NCBI RefSeq assembly: GCF_027596085.1
Contig: NC_072452.1
Location: 7,589,790 to 7,653,789, forward strand
Direction of reading: 5' to 3'
From: Anoplopoma fimbria
Taxonomy: Eukaryota > Chordata > Actinopteri > Perciformes > Anoplopomatidae
DNA: 64,000 bases
Of this stretch, positions 1 through 13,330 are shown one piece after another. A model generated the notes under the pieces. The model made no database searches and was not told the DNA's origin. It saw only the letters and a list, made by a program, of their open reading frames with translations. The stretch's first letter is position 1; every line of letters starts with the position of its first letter. Both the position numbers and the translations under genes were made by a program.

Positions 1-235
1 TCGCCTTTCTTCAGAGACTTCTCCTGCTCTTCTCTTTCATGTAAGAGGCGGTAGGACACCCGAGGTACAACTACAATTCCCTACCTCGTTAATAATTCAC
101 CTGTGGCTGTGACCACTCCACAACAGAAAGAAAAGGCAGAAAGAAAGAAAAAGGAAGAGAGGGGATGTTTTCTTGATGACATTGCATGTCCTGTCAGTCT
201 TGAAAACATTGTAAAATGTGCACATACATGCAAGT

Positions 236-363
<128 letters not shown>

Positions 364-2522
364 AGGAGCAGAAGGTGCATGAGGTCTGACAGTGGTCTCC
401 GAGGACCAGCTTGGGTTGCTAAAATAAGGCTGTGTCTGGAAAGAGGTGGGTTTCCCCTTGAGTGGGGCACAGAAGAGCACTAAAAGCTAAGTGGAGATGA
501 AAAAAAAAAAAAAAACAGCCCCTAGAATTGGAGAAGAGAGCGAGAGGATGAAGGAGGAGGGGGGAAGAGAAGGTGAAGGGCAGGAGAAGGAAGGAAACCA
601 AAGATGAGGAGGAGAGGGAAAGGCATCATTCTGAGGACACATGGAGAGGACAATAAATCTTCCTCCTGGAATCCATAACTTGTCCATGGCGATGTGTTGT
701 CAGGCAGTAATTATACATGATGTACAGAGATAAATGACCTAAACTGGACGTAATTCAAAATAGAGGCGTCTAGACAGAGGAGAGAGTGAAATGATCAAAC
801 CCCTGCGTGCCTACATACCGTGAAGAGAACATTCTAGACAAGATGTGATAACCAGAGGGAGGGAAAGAATATCCCTCTCATAACTGCTGAAACAACAAAA
901 AGTTTGACATAGCACGTAGAGCTGAAATCGTGAATTTATAGATCGAGCAAAAGCATAGGAACGATTTGCCGGTTACAGCTTCTCTACTGCTAAGAGCTGC
1001 TGCTTTTTCTCTGCCCCTTTTTGCATCATAGTGAATTGTCTCGTGTTTTGTGTGAAGTCATCAAACCACCAGACATTCATAATTCACAGCACACACAGGA
1101 GAGTACGCATATGTGAGTGTGCAGATACAGAGAGAAGATGTTCTGTGGAACAGGGACTATTATATGGGACATCCTGCAGTATGTGGAATTGGAGCTAAAA
1201 GAGAGTATCATTCTATAATGGTTTCATTTTCAACTCCCCCTACCACTTAATAATGCAATTATGTTACATATATTTACCTTCAATCGATAAGGAAATGCAT
1301 AAAAAATCTGTGCATAATATCTTTAGCACATCACCTTGGGGTCTGGGAAATTATTCACTATTTTATCATTTCGTAGACTATATGATTCATATATTCAATG
1401 CGAAAAAACAATAATAAATAATGAAGCTAAAGCCATAAATAGCCAGACATTAGTGTCACATTGTCATCATGACCGAGAGCTTTTTACTCTCCTCCCCCTC
1501 CCGTTTCTGTCCCTCTCTTTCTGAAAGGCTCTCCCCCCCTCTCTTTTTTTTATGCCTGTGTGCCCCCATGTCCCTCCCTCTCCTTCTCCATCCATGCCTG
1601 TGTGTAAGAGCAGTACATTCCTTCTCCATTAGCCGCTTTTGTTGCTGTTCCAAAGGGACGACGAGTCTAGAAAAATGAGTAAGAGAGAAGGATGACAGAA
1701 AATAATAGACGTGGCTGAATGCAGCTCCTTTTTTCCAACATACCTGCAGACGAGAGGTGCTTCATTTTTATTTTTTTTCGGGGGGAATTGAGCCAAACGC
1801 ACAGCAGTACCATGAACGAAAAAACAATACAAATTTGCAGATTTGGCAGCATAGCAGCACTGTCTGTAAGTGGGATTGCTTTGTGCGTCTGTAATTCCTC
1901 ATGCATTTGTGTGTATCCATTGTGTTAGGGAAGTTATTTGTGGGCCTGCTGTTGCTGGCTGAGGCTGGAACAACAGAAACATTCAAATGAGCTGCTTTTT
2001 TTAAATCATCCTTGAAAAGAATAAATAAAAATAAAACCCCCACCTTTGATACATTTGACTCGGCCGTCACTCTCGCTCGTTTTTGATTTCCCCGCTTTAT
2101 TTGCTTGTATTGTTTGTTTGTTCTCAAAGATGAGTCTACAGGGCCTGAAATTGGCAAGTGGCGCTTCAAATGTGTGCCGGCCTTGATCGGGTCACGCCTC
2201 TGACAGAAGAGACAGAAAAGGGAGTGACGCTGTGTTTGAAAATACTCTTGGGAGGCGGCTTTTATCCTTCAGCCGTTGCCAACTATTCTAACTGAGAGAG
2301 CGACAGAACCAGACGACTTTCTGATACCGATGCAGCCTGGGTAATATCCTCGCCCGTGTCTCCCCCAAAAGTGCCGTTTCAATCTCGCCCGGTCGGTGTG
2401 AGTATGATGGAGCCAGATATGAGCGCATGAGGGATATAAAAAAAAAAGGGGAAAAAGCGTGTGTGGCTGTAAACAACCTCAACCTGCTCTCCAGGCGCTC
2501 CCTGTCTAAGGGACGAGAAACC

Positions 2523-2545
2523 GAGAGAGAGAGAGAGAGAGAGAG
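2523..2545. repeat. (GA)n microsatellite
   Basis: Uninterrupted GA array. Confidence 0.95.
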
Positions 2546-2764
2546 CGATATGGATGAGACGAGGCGGAGTGTGTTTGAGGAGAAGCACCCCCACTGTCTC
2601 TCCTCTGTCTGTCTTCTCCCTTTTTCTCTCTCTGCAATCCCTCTTCCCCCTGCGAGCTGGTGTGTGTGTTTGAGTGGGTGAAACACTGCCACAGTCCTAT
2701 AGCCTCCCGTGAGACACTACTTCAAACAGATTGGAGTAGCAGTGCCAAGGGTTCACTCGCTGGA

Positions 2765-2766
<2 letters not shown>

Positions 2767-2814
<48 letters not shown>
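2767..2814. repeat. (TG)n microsatellite
   Basis: Uninterrupted TG array of about 24 units, followed by CGTG units. Confidence 0.97.
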
Positions 2815-2818
<4 letters not shown>

Positions 2819-3049
2819 CGTGTATTGTGCCTATACGCACAGATTCTCTTTATGCCTCCATCCGCTCTCTAATCTACCTCTTTTTTTGTATTCATTGCAT
2901 TACATATGCAAAGATTCCAAAACAAACTGCCATCAAAGTGGCCCTCCAACGCCCTCACTTTCTCCCCCTCTCCCCCAAAACACACATGACACACTCGCAC
3001 AGGCAACAAACACGCGCGCAGACAGACGTAATTAAACAAATCCACGGTG

Positions 3050-3440
3050 TCTATTAAGCGCCGAGGCCTCCTCCCTGCTGTGTGAGACATATTAAAACTA
3101 GGATTAGCCCAAAACAATTACAAAATGCTACAGATAGAGCCTGCAGTCTCCCGGATGGGGCTGTTAAGCGCGCGTGCAGCGCTTCTGTCGCCTCGTGTGG
3201 GCTCTAAAACCGGGAGCCCGGGTTCCTCCGCTCGCATTTGCTCTGCTCTCTCGTCTCGTGTTTTATTTAACGCTCGGGGACCTTGAAGCGGCACGCGGCA
3301 CTAAATAAAAAACACTTTGAATGGCGCAATGAGTCAAGTCTCATTATATTTGAATTTGTGTCGTTATGCTCAAACGGCGACGTGTTCCGTTAACAATGTT
3401 AAGAGCTCCGACGAGAGGCAGAGGCAGGATTCGCTGACGC
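3050..3440. other. Candidate conserved noncoding stretch
   Basis: CpG-rich and non-repetitive between microsatellites, with ATTA/TAAT sites and no plausible open frame. Conservation cannot be tested here. Confidence 0.25.
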
Positions 3441-3704
3441 ACATGTGAAAAAATAACAAAAAACACACAAGGTGGAGGAATGATTTGCTCCCATTACTGG
3501 ATCTGAAAATTCAATATTTTGTGCTTCACCTGGAAAAGTACAAAACCATTATCCTCCACCATTGCCTCTCCTGGTCTGTAACTTCGCGTTCTCTTTTTAT
3601 TTCCCTCAGACTCCCTCTCTGTGTGGAGCGGAGCCACATTTGTGCCACTTCTTGCCAGGTATATGTGCATATTTGTGTTCTTTTTACTTCTACACCAGGT
3701 TTTC

Positions 3705-4135
3705 AGACATTGCGCTTGCTTCCAGTGTGTCTACTGTGTGGAGAAAAAAACAACAACCTGTCTATAAATCATTAAATGGCTCAGCCCCAAGATACGTCCC
3801 TGACTTGCTTGTACAATATGGAACTACTAGAGCTCGTAGATCATCTGGAGCTGGTCTGTTTGCAGTTCTTAGTTAGAGAATCTGCATGTAGTTAGTATGC
3901 ACTTGTGGAACACATTACCAGAGGATCCGAGATGTGCATTTCTATGGAAGTGCACATCTTTTCTGTCTTATTACGTGATTGACTTTGAAATGGGCTCCGA
4001 GAAACACAGCTCCCCAATCTCTCTTATGTAAATACTTGTCTTTAATTCCTCAGTTTTAATTCTTTTAAAACAATTTTCACACGTAAAATCCCTCCAATAT
4101 GTGTATGAATTATGCTATATCAATAAACCTGTCTC
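3705..4135 (+). mobile_element. L2-type LINE, degenerate 3' end
   Basis: The + strand encodes a broken version of the L2 reverse-transcriptase C-terminal region: LRLLPV, then after a frame break YKSLNGSAPRYVPDLLVQYG followed by TTRARRSSGAGL, then LWNTLPEDPR-like sequence in another frame. It ends with an L2-like tail (GCTATATCAATAAACCTG near 4115-4133). Stops and frame changes show that it is an old 5'-truncated copy. Confidence 0.75.
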
Positions 4136-4285
4136 CTCCTGCTCCTTCTCCTCCCTTTAACTGTTTCCTCTATCACTCTCCCTCTCTCCATCCTCTCTCC
4201 CTCTCTCCGTCTCCTCCTCGGCAGAAGAAGTGGGAAGTCTACCTGCTGGATAATCCTGCATTACATCCTTAATCCCCTCAACGTG

Positions 4286-4394
<109 letters not shown>

Positions 4395-5077
4395 GAGCAC
4401 ACACACAATGCTAAACAATAGATGCAGGTGTCGGAGGGATTGCACACACCTGCACGTACAGCACAATTTTAATACAATCCAACAGTAAATTATTATTATG
4501 AAGTGACACGTTCTGCATAGACGTGGTGTTAAAGCGTGACACAGATTGGACAAGCAGAGCGTCTGCACACAGTGGACACAGTCACCACAGTGTGGAAAAG
4601 AAAAAATAGAGTGAGAGATAGAGGCAGAGCGGCGGGCGAGACAACACAGAGATGGATGAGCGGAGACGGAGATCTCTGAGCAGTGGTTCTCATTAAGAAG
4701 TGGCTCCGGGGTCTCGTCACTTGCCATTGATTTGTTTAAAATCCAAAGCTCAGCCATCGACAGGCTTGGCGTACTCGAGTCCCCGTCAAAGCCAACAAGT
4801 GCACACAGAGTGCTCAGGCCGGTCCAACAACCAATAACGAGTCATGTCTTTTTTTACATCTCCAAAGCAGACCTAGCAATGAAGTCAGTGAGTCATCTGG
4901 ACATCCCCACATAACAAAACGGGAAAAGTACTCATTCAGAAGTCAAACGGATATAATGGAATCCTCCTAATTTCTCCCATGAACCCAGACACACAAATCT
5001 GAACTCCTCAAACACTTAAGTCTGCGTCTGGTTTCCGAAATACTCCAGACTCACTCTAGTGCACTTGTGTGTCGTGT

Positions 5078-5079
<2 letters not shown>

Positions 5080-5117
<38 letters not shown>
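5080..5117. repeat. (GT)n microsatellite
   Basis: GT array of about 19 units. Confidence 0.97.
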
Positions 5118-5120
<3 letters not shown>

Positions 5121-5507
5121 TTCTGGCTGAACAGCCTATGAATAGAGGGCCATAGTCAATCAATAGCAATCTACGGCCAGCCTTCGCAATGCTAATGGAA
5201 CTGTGCAGGATCTGGCATTTGGCCAGTGCCATCACTGCAGCATCAGTCTGAAAGCACACGCACACACACACTCGCAGGGAAAAAGGTTAGAAAGACAAGA
5301 GGTGAGAGTCACAATGTGTGTCAATACGAGAGATAAAGAGTGAGACGGAGACGGAGAGAGGGGGAGACACGCGGCCCGGGGAGATGAATGTGCGGTGGGA
5401 CATTGTTTAGGTGATCGGGAATGATCGATGGAATCATTTCAATGCCCCCTCTGCCCTGCTGCACGGCTCATCTACCCTCATCTCCCCCCTAAGCAGTGGT
5501 CATTAGG

Positions 5508-5610
<103 letters not shown>

Positions 5611-5743
5611 ACATACTAAAACACATGCAAAGGCTAAGTTTCACTTTTGTCATCATCCCTAAGGCAAGGTCACAGTGCCACGTCTCCTCAAAACACACCT
5701 ATTTGTTTAGAACAGCAGCTGGAGCCGCTGTCTGGTGAGAAAG

Positions 5744-5748
<5 letters not shown>

Positions 5749-5828
<80 letters not shown>
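5749..5828. repeat. (GT)n microsatellite
   Basis: GT array of 40 units, about 145 bp from the AC array at 5509 and in the opposite sense. Confidence 0.98.
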
Positions 5829-5829
<1 letters not shown>

Positions 5830-7639
5830 CAAGCCTGTAGATTAGGATGTGGGAGAGATAAAGGCTGGTAATGTACAGGAGAAAAAAAGGCTATTTAACT
5901 ATTGCTTATATATTGAGTTACAAATGACTTGTTCTTGTATCACAACTACGGTGACCTTTCACAAGTCCTTTCAGAGTCAGAGAGTCTACAGTTCAAACTG
6001 AACACTTCACTGTAGTGTGTGCCGAGTAAATCCCTCCGGAGCTTGAAGATAGGCCTACACTGTGACTGAATTTAAAAAAAGGGGAGGAAAAAAAAAAAGG
6101 AAGCCATGATGTTTCTCCGTTTAATCATCTCCTTACGGAAGTGGGCACATTATGTCGAGTTAATTGAGGGAAAAGAGAGAAAAGAAGAAAAAAAATCCCC
6201 CACCTCAAAAAATTGATGGATGTACCTTTTTTTTTTTATTTTCAAGCAAAGTCATTTCAGTGGGTTCATCAAAGTAATTTGAAAGTAATAAAACTAACTC
6301 TATAATGCATAACTGTCTCCATGAAGACAGGCTGAGAGTCCTTGCTATGATTTAAAGGACACATGTAAGCTAATCGATTATATATCCTTCTTAAAAATGA
6401 ATGGGATGGCAGGGAATGAATATAGTCTATAACCTTTCCACCTGTCCTGCTAGATGACCTCAGGTAAACCTTCACTGACACCATGAAACATGTTCATTTC
6501 AACTGATTTTCGGTGGATGTTATTTACCACTATTAACTATGTCAAACAATAATGTTTTTATACAATTGAACTGTCAATGTTTGGTTTGGTTTGGTCGTTT
6601 GTATGACTACCACTTGGCAGCATTTTTTTTACATAACTTTTATATATTTCATTTCATTTCACCATGTTACCGTTAGCTAAATATTCTAACTGTCGGCTAT
6701 AATACAGCACTCTTTCACCATTTATCCAATGCTTAAGCTAGCTATTTTACTATTTATCATTACTTTAAGCTTTCTTTATCATCATTCATTTTAGGTAACT
6801 ACAGTTTATTCATACCCATTTTTTGGGGGCCTTCTAAATAGCAAGCAACGAACCAATGCTGCTGTATTACAGCTGACTCAATAGTGGATATTTCAGTACA
6901 TATATTTTATTTAATATATCTTTTTCTTTTCAAAAATAAATAGCTACTCCACTTTCTTTTCTCGTATCTCCTGACACCCCTGGTTGTGAATCACAGCTAT
7001 AAGGTGTGTCCCGACACAATACAGGCAGAGACAGACCTGCATGAGGGCAGCTCCTCCACCTACAAGGGTAGCCTCATTTCCACTAATGCTTTCTTTAAAA
7101 AAACAAAACACCTCCCCTCTCTGCGCTTGTGAAACAATCCCGCATTTGACCTATTTTCCGCTTCAGACGCAGCACAGCAAACTACCTGACTGCCTGCAGA
7201 AGAGGCGCCGCTCTTTGAAACTGTCGGATGCAACTCTCTAACGGGCGAGCCGCTGTCGTCACCCCCCGTCCCTTGAAATTGGCTTCACATCTTTCTTTTT
7301 TTTGCGGCGCGACAGCCGGCGAGGCAGCCAGTAGTTGTCGGGGGCGGAGTGACTCACAGTCTGGCCTGGAGGAAAAGGTAGTCTCTCCTCCTTCTTTTTT
7401 ATGTTAATAACGCAGACCTGAGGAGAGTGTTCGGGGAGAGAAAGGAGGAAGAGATGCGGGAGACAGAACAAAAGAAGGGGTGAGGAGTTCAGGAAGCTGG
7501 AGTCAGTGCTTTGGGGAGAAGGATATTAAATATGAAGGGAGGTGCTGCGGAGAGGAGACGTGGACGGGAGGTAGTAGCAGCAGAGAGGCAGAGATAGCAG
7601 AGAAATGGGGAACATTAGATAAGATGAAGAATGGAATGG

Positions 7640-8070
7640 AGGACAGTTAGTCGGGTTTGGAGTTTACAAACAATGGCGTGATGAGTCATTGAGTTGCCGC
7701 TGTTTGCTGTTACGCCAGAAGGTATAATGAGGCCGTGTAGATGAACAATGGCACTTCTAAGACTGAAAACCCTTTCCAGCAGAAACGCAAGGATCAATTT
7801 GTCACTTCGGCATGACTGTAATTGTGACACTTTCATCTGTCACATAGTTAGCTCTGGCACGGATCGATCACTTAGTGTTTTAGCGTTGCGTGGCTAACAA
7901 ATGGGAAAACACTGCATCCCACACCGTTGCTTTCATAGAGGCTTACAATGCTTTCCCGCTTACAGGAGAATTAAAAGGTGAATGAAGATGATGAATAGCT
8001 ATGTGCAAATATTCCTCTTCGTTATTAATATGCGGCGCAAAGTAAGTGAAAGGATTTAAATCAACTTTTC
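7640..8070. other. Candidate conserved noncoding stretch
   Basis: Non-repetitive, balanced composition, several ATTA-type and AACAATGG sites, and no plausible coding frame. Inference only. Confidence 0.25.
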
Positions 8071-8298
8071 TTTTTTTTACAAATTAGCGTTTAAAAGCGA
8101 GAGCGGAGAAAAGAGACGGAGACGCGAGGACAATGAGGAGACGGCGTCTAGGTGTGGATGGAGGGGCGGTGGGAGATATGAGAGGAGTGGGATGTGTCGG
8201 GGTATAGGTGACACACATGGCAGCGCCACATGCAGATGGCACACATGGATGAGCAGCCAGGGTAGTGAAGCATAAAAGCAGCCAGCTCACTGATCAGG

Positions 8299-8319
8299 CA
8301 CACACACACACACACACAC
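8299..8319. repeat. (CA)n microsatellite, short
   Basis: About ten CA units. Confidence 0.95.
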
Positions 8320-8441
8320 GCTCAGAAGCATGCTGAGAACACCAGTAAGCTTGCCAGCCCTTTACTCACCCAAATCACCACTGTGAAAATTAATACCTCC
8401 AACCGTCCATACAAAAAAAAAAAAAAAGCCACACACTCCAT

Positions 8442-8444
<3 letters not shown>

Positions 8445-8530
<86 letters not shown>
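8445..8530. repeat. (AC)n microsatellite
   Basis: AC array of 43 units, preceded by an A-run. Confidence 0.98.
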
Positions 8531-8533
<3 letters not shown>

Positions 8534-9137
8534 AGAAATCAATACATGCATTAAATATTTACATAGGAAAATGCATCCATAAAATTTGCGGGGAAACCTT
8601 TTTGAAACATTTTATTTTAAAGTCTGTTCAATAAAGAAACCAGTCTGAGATCCTAACGTTTTTACACAAGTCGTGTTAATCTTAACGATTTCTCTTCAAA
8701 ACTGAGACTGACTGCCGGCTGGTTGCCGTTTCCATCAGCGCGACAGCGACGCAAGAACACTCTAGTTCTTACCTGATGAGAGACGAGACAATAAGAAAAA
8801 CACAACCCTTCTTTTTGGTCCGGGTTTCAAGCATGCACACAAAGCCTTCAAACCGCATGTGTTATACACAAACGCGCAGGCCCTGACGGCCATGCACACA
8901 ATAAAGCGTGGCGCGTCGGGGAGGACACAGGGGGCTGAAAGCAATCTTCCAGCTGACCTTGAGTGGGGAGGACAATACGTGTGATGGAGGGAGAAAAAAA
9001 AAAGAAAAGAAAATGCCCAATGTGAGGGAAAAGGAGTAAAATACATAATCTCCACTGGCGGAGGGAAACAAATGCTTTCACTGTGATTGAGGACACATCG
9101 TCCTCACACATCGGCATGCACACACATATATTTAGAA

Positions 9138-9160
9138 ATATATATATATATATATATATA
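9138..9160. repeat. (TA)n microsatellite
   Basis: TA array of about 11 units. Confidence 0.95.
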
Positions 9161-9895
9161 CACATGTACGTTTTGGCTTAAAGAACACTTGATAGAAAAG
9201 GAGAAAAACTGATTTTCCTAAAGCAGGAGGGGAACCGAGAGAGAGAGAGAGGAATGGAGAAAGCGATGCGGAGAACGAAGGAGGAAAGCCGTGGGTGCAG
9301 AGAGAGACCAGAGGAGTCGGTTTAAAGAGGCCAAAGTAGGTGGAAACAAAGAGGGAGAGGGAGCGAAGCAGACAGAGACAGATGGACGGAGTGAAGAGAG
9401 GGAAGGGAGAAAGAGAGATGGCTGCTAGTGACCGGCCTTTGTAGCCGGCCGTCGTTGCTCACTTTCGAGTCGGGGCTTCACTGAGGCAAAGTCTTAATGA
9501 CTCACGGCCCAATACTCCGCATAATCAAGCTGTGCATGTGTGGGTCCGTGCGTGTGCGCGTGTGCATATGAGCCACGAGTCTTGTAACAGAGAACTTTAT
9601 TACCATCTGTTCCCACACATGCTTATTTGTTTAGCCGTGACACGCACGTCTTCTTCAATTGCTTTGCTATTTTTCTCTCTCTCTCGCTCTCTCCCACTCT
9701 GTGCCTCTTCCAATCGCCTCTCCTTTTTCTTTTTCCGTGTCCTCTCCTCCCCTCTGCGTGGGGAGAGGAGGATGGTTGGTATTCCAATAAATAGGATCCA
9801 ACCAAAAAGATAATCACGACCATTATCTCAGTGGCTTTCTAACTACCTCGCTCGTCGCGGTGAAAATGGTAACGCGCTCCAGCCATTTTAATCAA

Positions 9896-9898
<3 letters not shown>

Positions 9899-9948
<50 letters not shown>
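9899..9948. repeat. (GT)n microsatellite
   Basis: GT array of 25 units; a GA array follows at 10024-10047. Confidence 0.97.
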
Positions 9949-9949
<1 letters not shown>

Positions 9950-10021
9950 AGCCTGTGTCACTGTGAGTGTGTGCCTCAGTACCTGCAGAGGCCATTAGGT
10001 GGAGCTGGTGACTGACTGGGT

Positions 10022-10054
<33 letters not shown>

Positions 10055-10340
10055 GGGCAGGACGGAGAGCTGAATGGAATGCAAAGGAAGGCTCACTCTC
10101 TTCTCCTTGTTATCACCAATGTTTTTCTAGCAGTGTGTGTCCAGCAGTAGGCTGGATGCATCAATTATTCATGGTTCAGTGGGTATCACTTGGTGGTAGT
10201 TATATTTTAATGTTTGTTGGCAAAAAAATGAATAAATATATCCTATCGGTGCACTCTTGAGCTTGACTTAAGTCACAGAAGATGCAGTGTGAGAGACCTT
10301 TTTTTTTTTTTTTAAATCCGTGCTATACATTTTAATGAGT

Positions 10341-10498
10341 CATGGCAGGGTGGAGCACAGGTGTAGCTTATAACATTAACGATATCCCCGCACGCGACCA
10401 TGCGCAACGCCGCAGTCCCCCAATCTTGTGACAGCTTAATGGAATGCAGCCATCGTTAATGTTATTAATTACACCTGTGCTTCTCCTGCTATGGCATG
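10341..10498. repeat. Large imperfect inverted repeat (foldback)
   Basis: Left arm 10341-10383 and right arm about 10452-10498 are imperfect reverse complements. Each holds GCACAGGTGTA and ATAACATTAACGAT in matching order, around a GC-rich spacer of about 68 nt. Confidence 0.7.
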
Positions 10499-10902
10499 TC
10501 AAAATGCTCGCAGTGGGGGAAAAAAAAAAAAGGGGGCATTAACTGAAAGATGCAGCTAATTTCGACCAAACCAAACGTGGGTTATAATAAAATCAGCAGG
10601 TCTCGCCGTGAAATTCCCAACCAAAAATGAGACATCAGACGTGTCCCGAAAAAAATCAAATAAAACCACAGACTGCTCCCCTGGATTGGTGATAACACCC
10701 AGACACGCGCGCACCTGTGCAACCACAGATCTTGCTGGCGGTCCAGAGAACAGGGACGGTAGCCTGGAGGAAGGGCAGGTGTCCACAGATGGAGCTCTGT
10801 CTGTGTCTCTTTCTCTCTCTTTCTCTCTCTCGCTCTACCACAGATGGGCCCGATCACACCTATTTCTCTCTCGCATGCCCTGTAGCTACATGATCAGCAC
10901 GG

Positions 10903-10906
<4 letters not shown>

Positions 10907-10939
<33 letters not shown>
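10907..10939. repeat. (GT)n microsatellite
   Basis: GT array of about 16 units. Confidence 0.97.
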
Positions 10940-10941
<2 letters not shown>

Positions 10942-11527
10942 CGTCTGACTTGTTTGTTGTCACATGAAAAGGGGTCGTCTTCTGAACGAGCCTCTAAATA
11001 TGCATACGTCTCGAGTGTTTACAGCCTACAGCAGAGCACATGCGGCGTTGTCGGTGGCTACTACAGTGTGGAAATACTACGCTTCCATCAATGTATCTGC
11101 AATCAAGCAAAAGTGCAAGTTACAGTAAATGTGTGTGTGTTGGGTGAGACGTGCACATCCCATTAAAACAAACCAATGTTTCAAAGCACGGCATGCAAAT
11201 GAGTCCTTAAGATTCAGAAGTTGTCTGCTGGCTCGGGATAACACTTCGGAGACGGCTGAACGCGTGTGAAGGTGGCCCTGCAGAGGCTCTGTCTGTCTCA
11301 GATGGCGGGGGTCCCACCGGCCAACGGGACCACCCGCGCCGCAGAGCAGGAAGTGCACCACCGATCTGTCATCTGTCTTCATAAACCCACCAGTCAGGAC
11401 CCTCCTAATTAGTCACCATGGAAACCGTGGCTAATTCCCTGGTCTGCCATGCCAATCACGTCCTGTCTGTGGCGGCAATCAGAAAGGCACATTTATCCAC
11501 CGCTGGGCCGGATCCGTGTAAATGCAG

Positions 11528-11528
<1 letters not shown>

Positions 11529-11562
<34 letters not shown>

Positions 11563-11608
11563 TTGGTGCTTATGCGTGTGGGTGGTTCAGGGAGTTTGTG
11601 TGTGTGTG

Positions 11609-11691
<83 letters not shown>
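11529..11691. repeat. Compound (TG)n microsatellite
   Basis: TG runs at 11529-11559 and 11613-11691, separated by a diverged T/G-rich spacer of about 54 bp; probably one interrupted array. Confidence 0.95.
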
Positions 11692-11695
<4 letters not shown>

Positions 11696-12839
11696 TGAAA
11701 GGCCTGTATTTCTTTAGACAACGTTGCCTTTATATTCTGGCAAAAAAAAAAAAAAAACCCATGTGTACGCCTGTCTGGCTTGTAAATTCATAATGTTTGT
11801 TCAGATAGGAGGCAGATGTGTCAGAGCTGCTGAGAGGGGTGTGTGCCGTGTTGTGATTGTCTGTGGGAACTGTTTGATTAGCTTGACGAGTGCTAGCAAT
11901 CCCCCCACACCCACAAAGCAATCAAACAACTATTATATGACGCACACACAAACACACAAACACACAGCGACGCGGAGATATACGGTACCGTAGTTGGCAC
12001 TTAACCTTTCTTTCTCTGAGGTCAAACTGTTCCGTGAAACACACAAAGTAACACCCAACCCACCCGCCGTTTTCAAATCACCAGCACATGCACATGTGGG
12101 GTTAGCGAGAAAATCAGGCCGCTTTGATTTTCAAATGAAATCACATCTAAATTTCCAATCAATATCATCAGCGTCGAATTAAAAAGGCAAATACCTAGAA
12201 GTAACCTTGTAAATATTGAGGGACCACACGCACGAGAATAAATTATGGATCCGAGTGGAACGGGGGCAACTGGCGTCCAAACCATTTCTCGCCTTCAGCT
12301 ACCCGTCAATCACTGTAATTACAATCAACTGGAACGTGCTCACCAGAGGGGGGGGGCAACACACAAGGGTGCACTTACGTACGCATCAACTTGATATCAT
12401 TGACTCACCCCCCCCCCCCCACACACACACACACCCACAAAAAAAACCTCACACAGGTAACGCGCACACAGAATGGCAGAACATACAGCACTGGCATTCA
12501 CGGATGCCAATCAGAACTTCAAGCGCACATCAAAGCCAAGTTCTATATAGATTTATGCCGTTTGATCACCACCGCCTCCACCGCGCGCATAACATTCTCA
12601 CACACGCTCCTCCATATGTGCGTGTAACCTACATCACAGCCAGGCGTTTCATATCCGAGCTGTATGGGGTTAGAAATAATTCAAGACCTTCTTTTTTAGA
12701 AGCGTGCGTCTCCATCCACAGCAGAGGACACACGGGGGATCGGCTGTGGTGGAGTTACAGCGGTGTTCTATTGTCCTTACGCCGTTCTCCGGGGGAGTGG
12801 AGCGCAACGCCATCTGACTAGCGACAAAGAGGGTCTTAC

Positions 12840-12891
12840 CTGTCTCATGAGAGAGGGTCTTGCTTCTTCCTGTGTTGCCTGAGTGATGCAT
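12840..12891 (-). CDS. tenm2: Candidate alternative first coding exon of tenm2
   Basis: On the minus strand an ATG (12891-12889, G at -3) opens MHHSGNTGRSKTLSHET, followed by one base and a donor GAGACAG-GTAAGA at 12840/12839. The 52 nt end in phase 1, the same phase as exon 2 and both candidate cassettes, so it could splice to the next teneurin exon to the left and replace the first ~173 residues. It is the first real ATG in an upstream open, purine-rich frame. It lies about 48 kb downstream of the canonical start and on the same strand. The leader before it is CpG-rich, unlike the intron background. Whether it is transcribed, and whether it joins tenm2 rather than an unrelated transcript, is inference. 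Confidence 0.45.
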
Positions 12892-13330
12892 CGCTCCGTA
12901 CTTGTCTCTGCCTCTGATTAACCCTCTACCCTTATCCCCTCTCCTCCGCACTCCGCACCTCTCCGCTCCCTTGAGAGTCCTCTTTTCTTGATTCTCAATC
13001 TTTTTGCGCCCCCCTCCCTCCCTCCCCCTCCCCTGTTCACTCCCCCTAAAAGGTTCTCGTCCGAGGTCCTCGACCGCCTGTCGCGCTCCTCCTCGCCGTT
13101 TGCTCTTCCTCGCTCTGGTTGCCCTTTCTTCTCCCCTCTCCTCCGTCTGCTTGCGGTGAGCTCTCACTGAAGCACAATCCGCTAGCTGAGTGCCGGAGCT
13201 GCCGCGCGGGAAGAGAGAGGGATGGAGAGAGAGAGAGGGATGGAGCGGGAGCCCGAGAGACACACTCGCGCAGTGTGGATCGACACACTTGCACACGTGT
13301 AGCTGCAGAGACGAACGGCACACACCAAAA
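12892..13330 (-). promoter_or_regulatory. CpG-rich leader / possible internal promoter for the alternative first exon
   Basis: This stretch is much richer in CpG than its surroundings (runs such as CGCGCGG, CTCGTCCGAGG, CGACCGCC) and strongly purine-rich on the minus strand. It leads straight into the candidate first exon. I see no TATA box on the minus strand, so a CpG-type start with diffuse initiation would be expected. The 5' limit is arbitrary. Confidence 0.35.
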
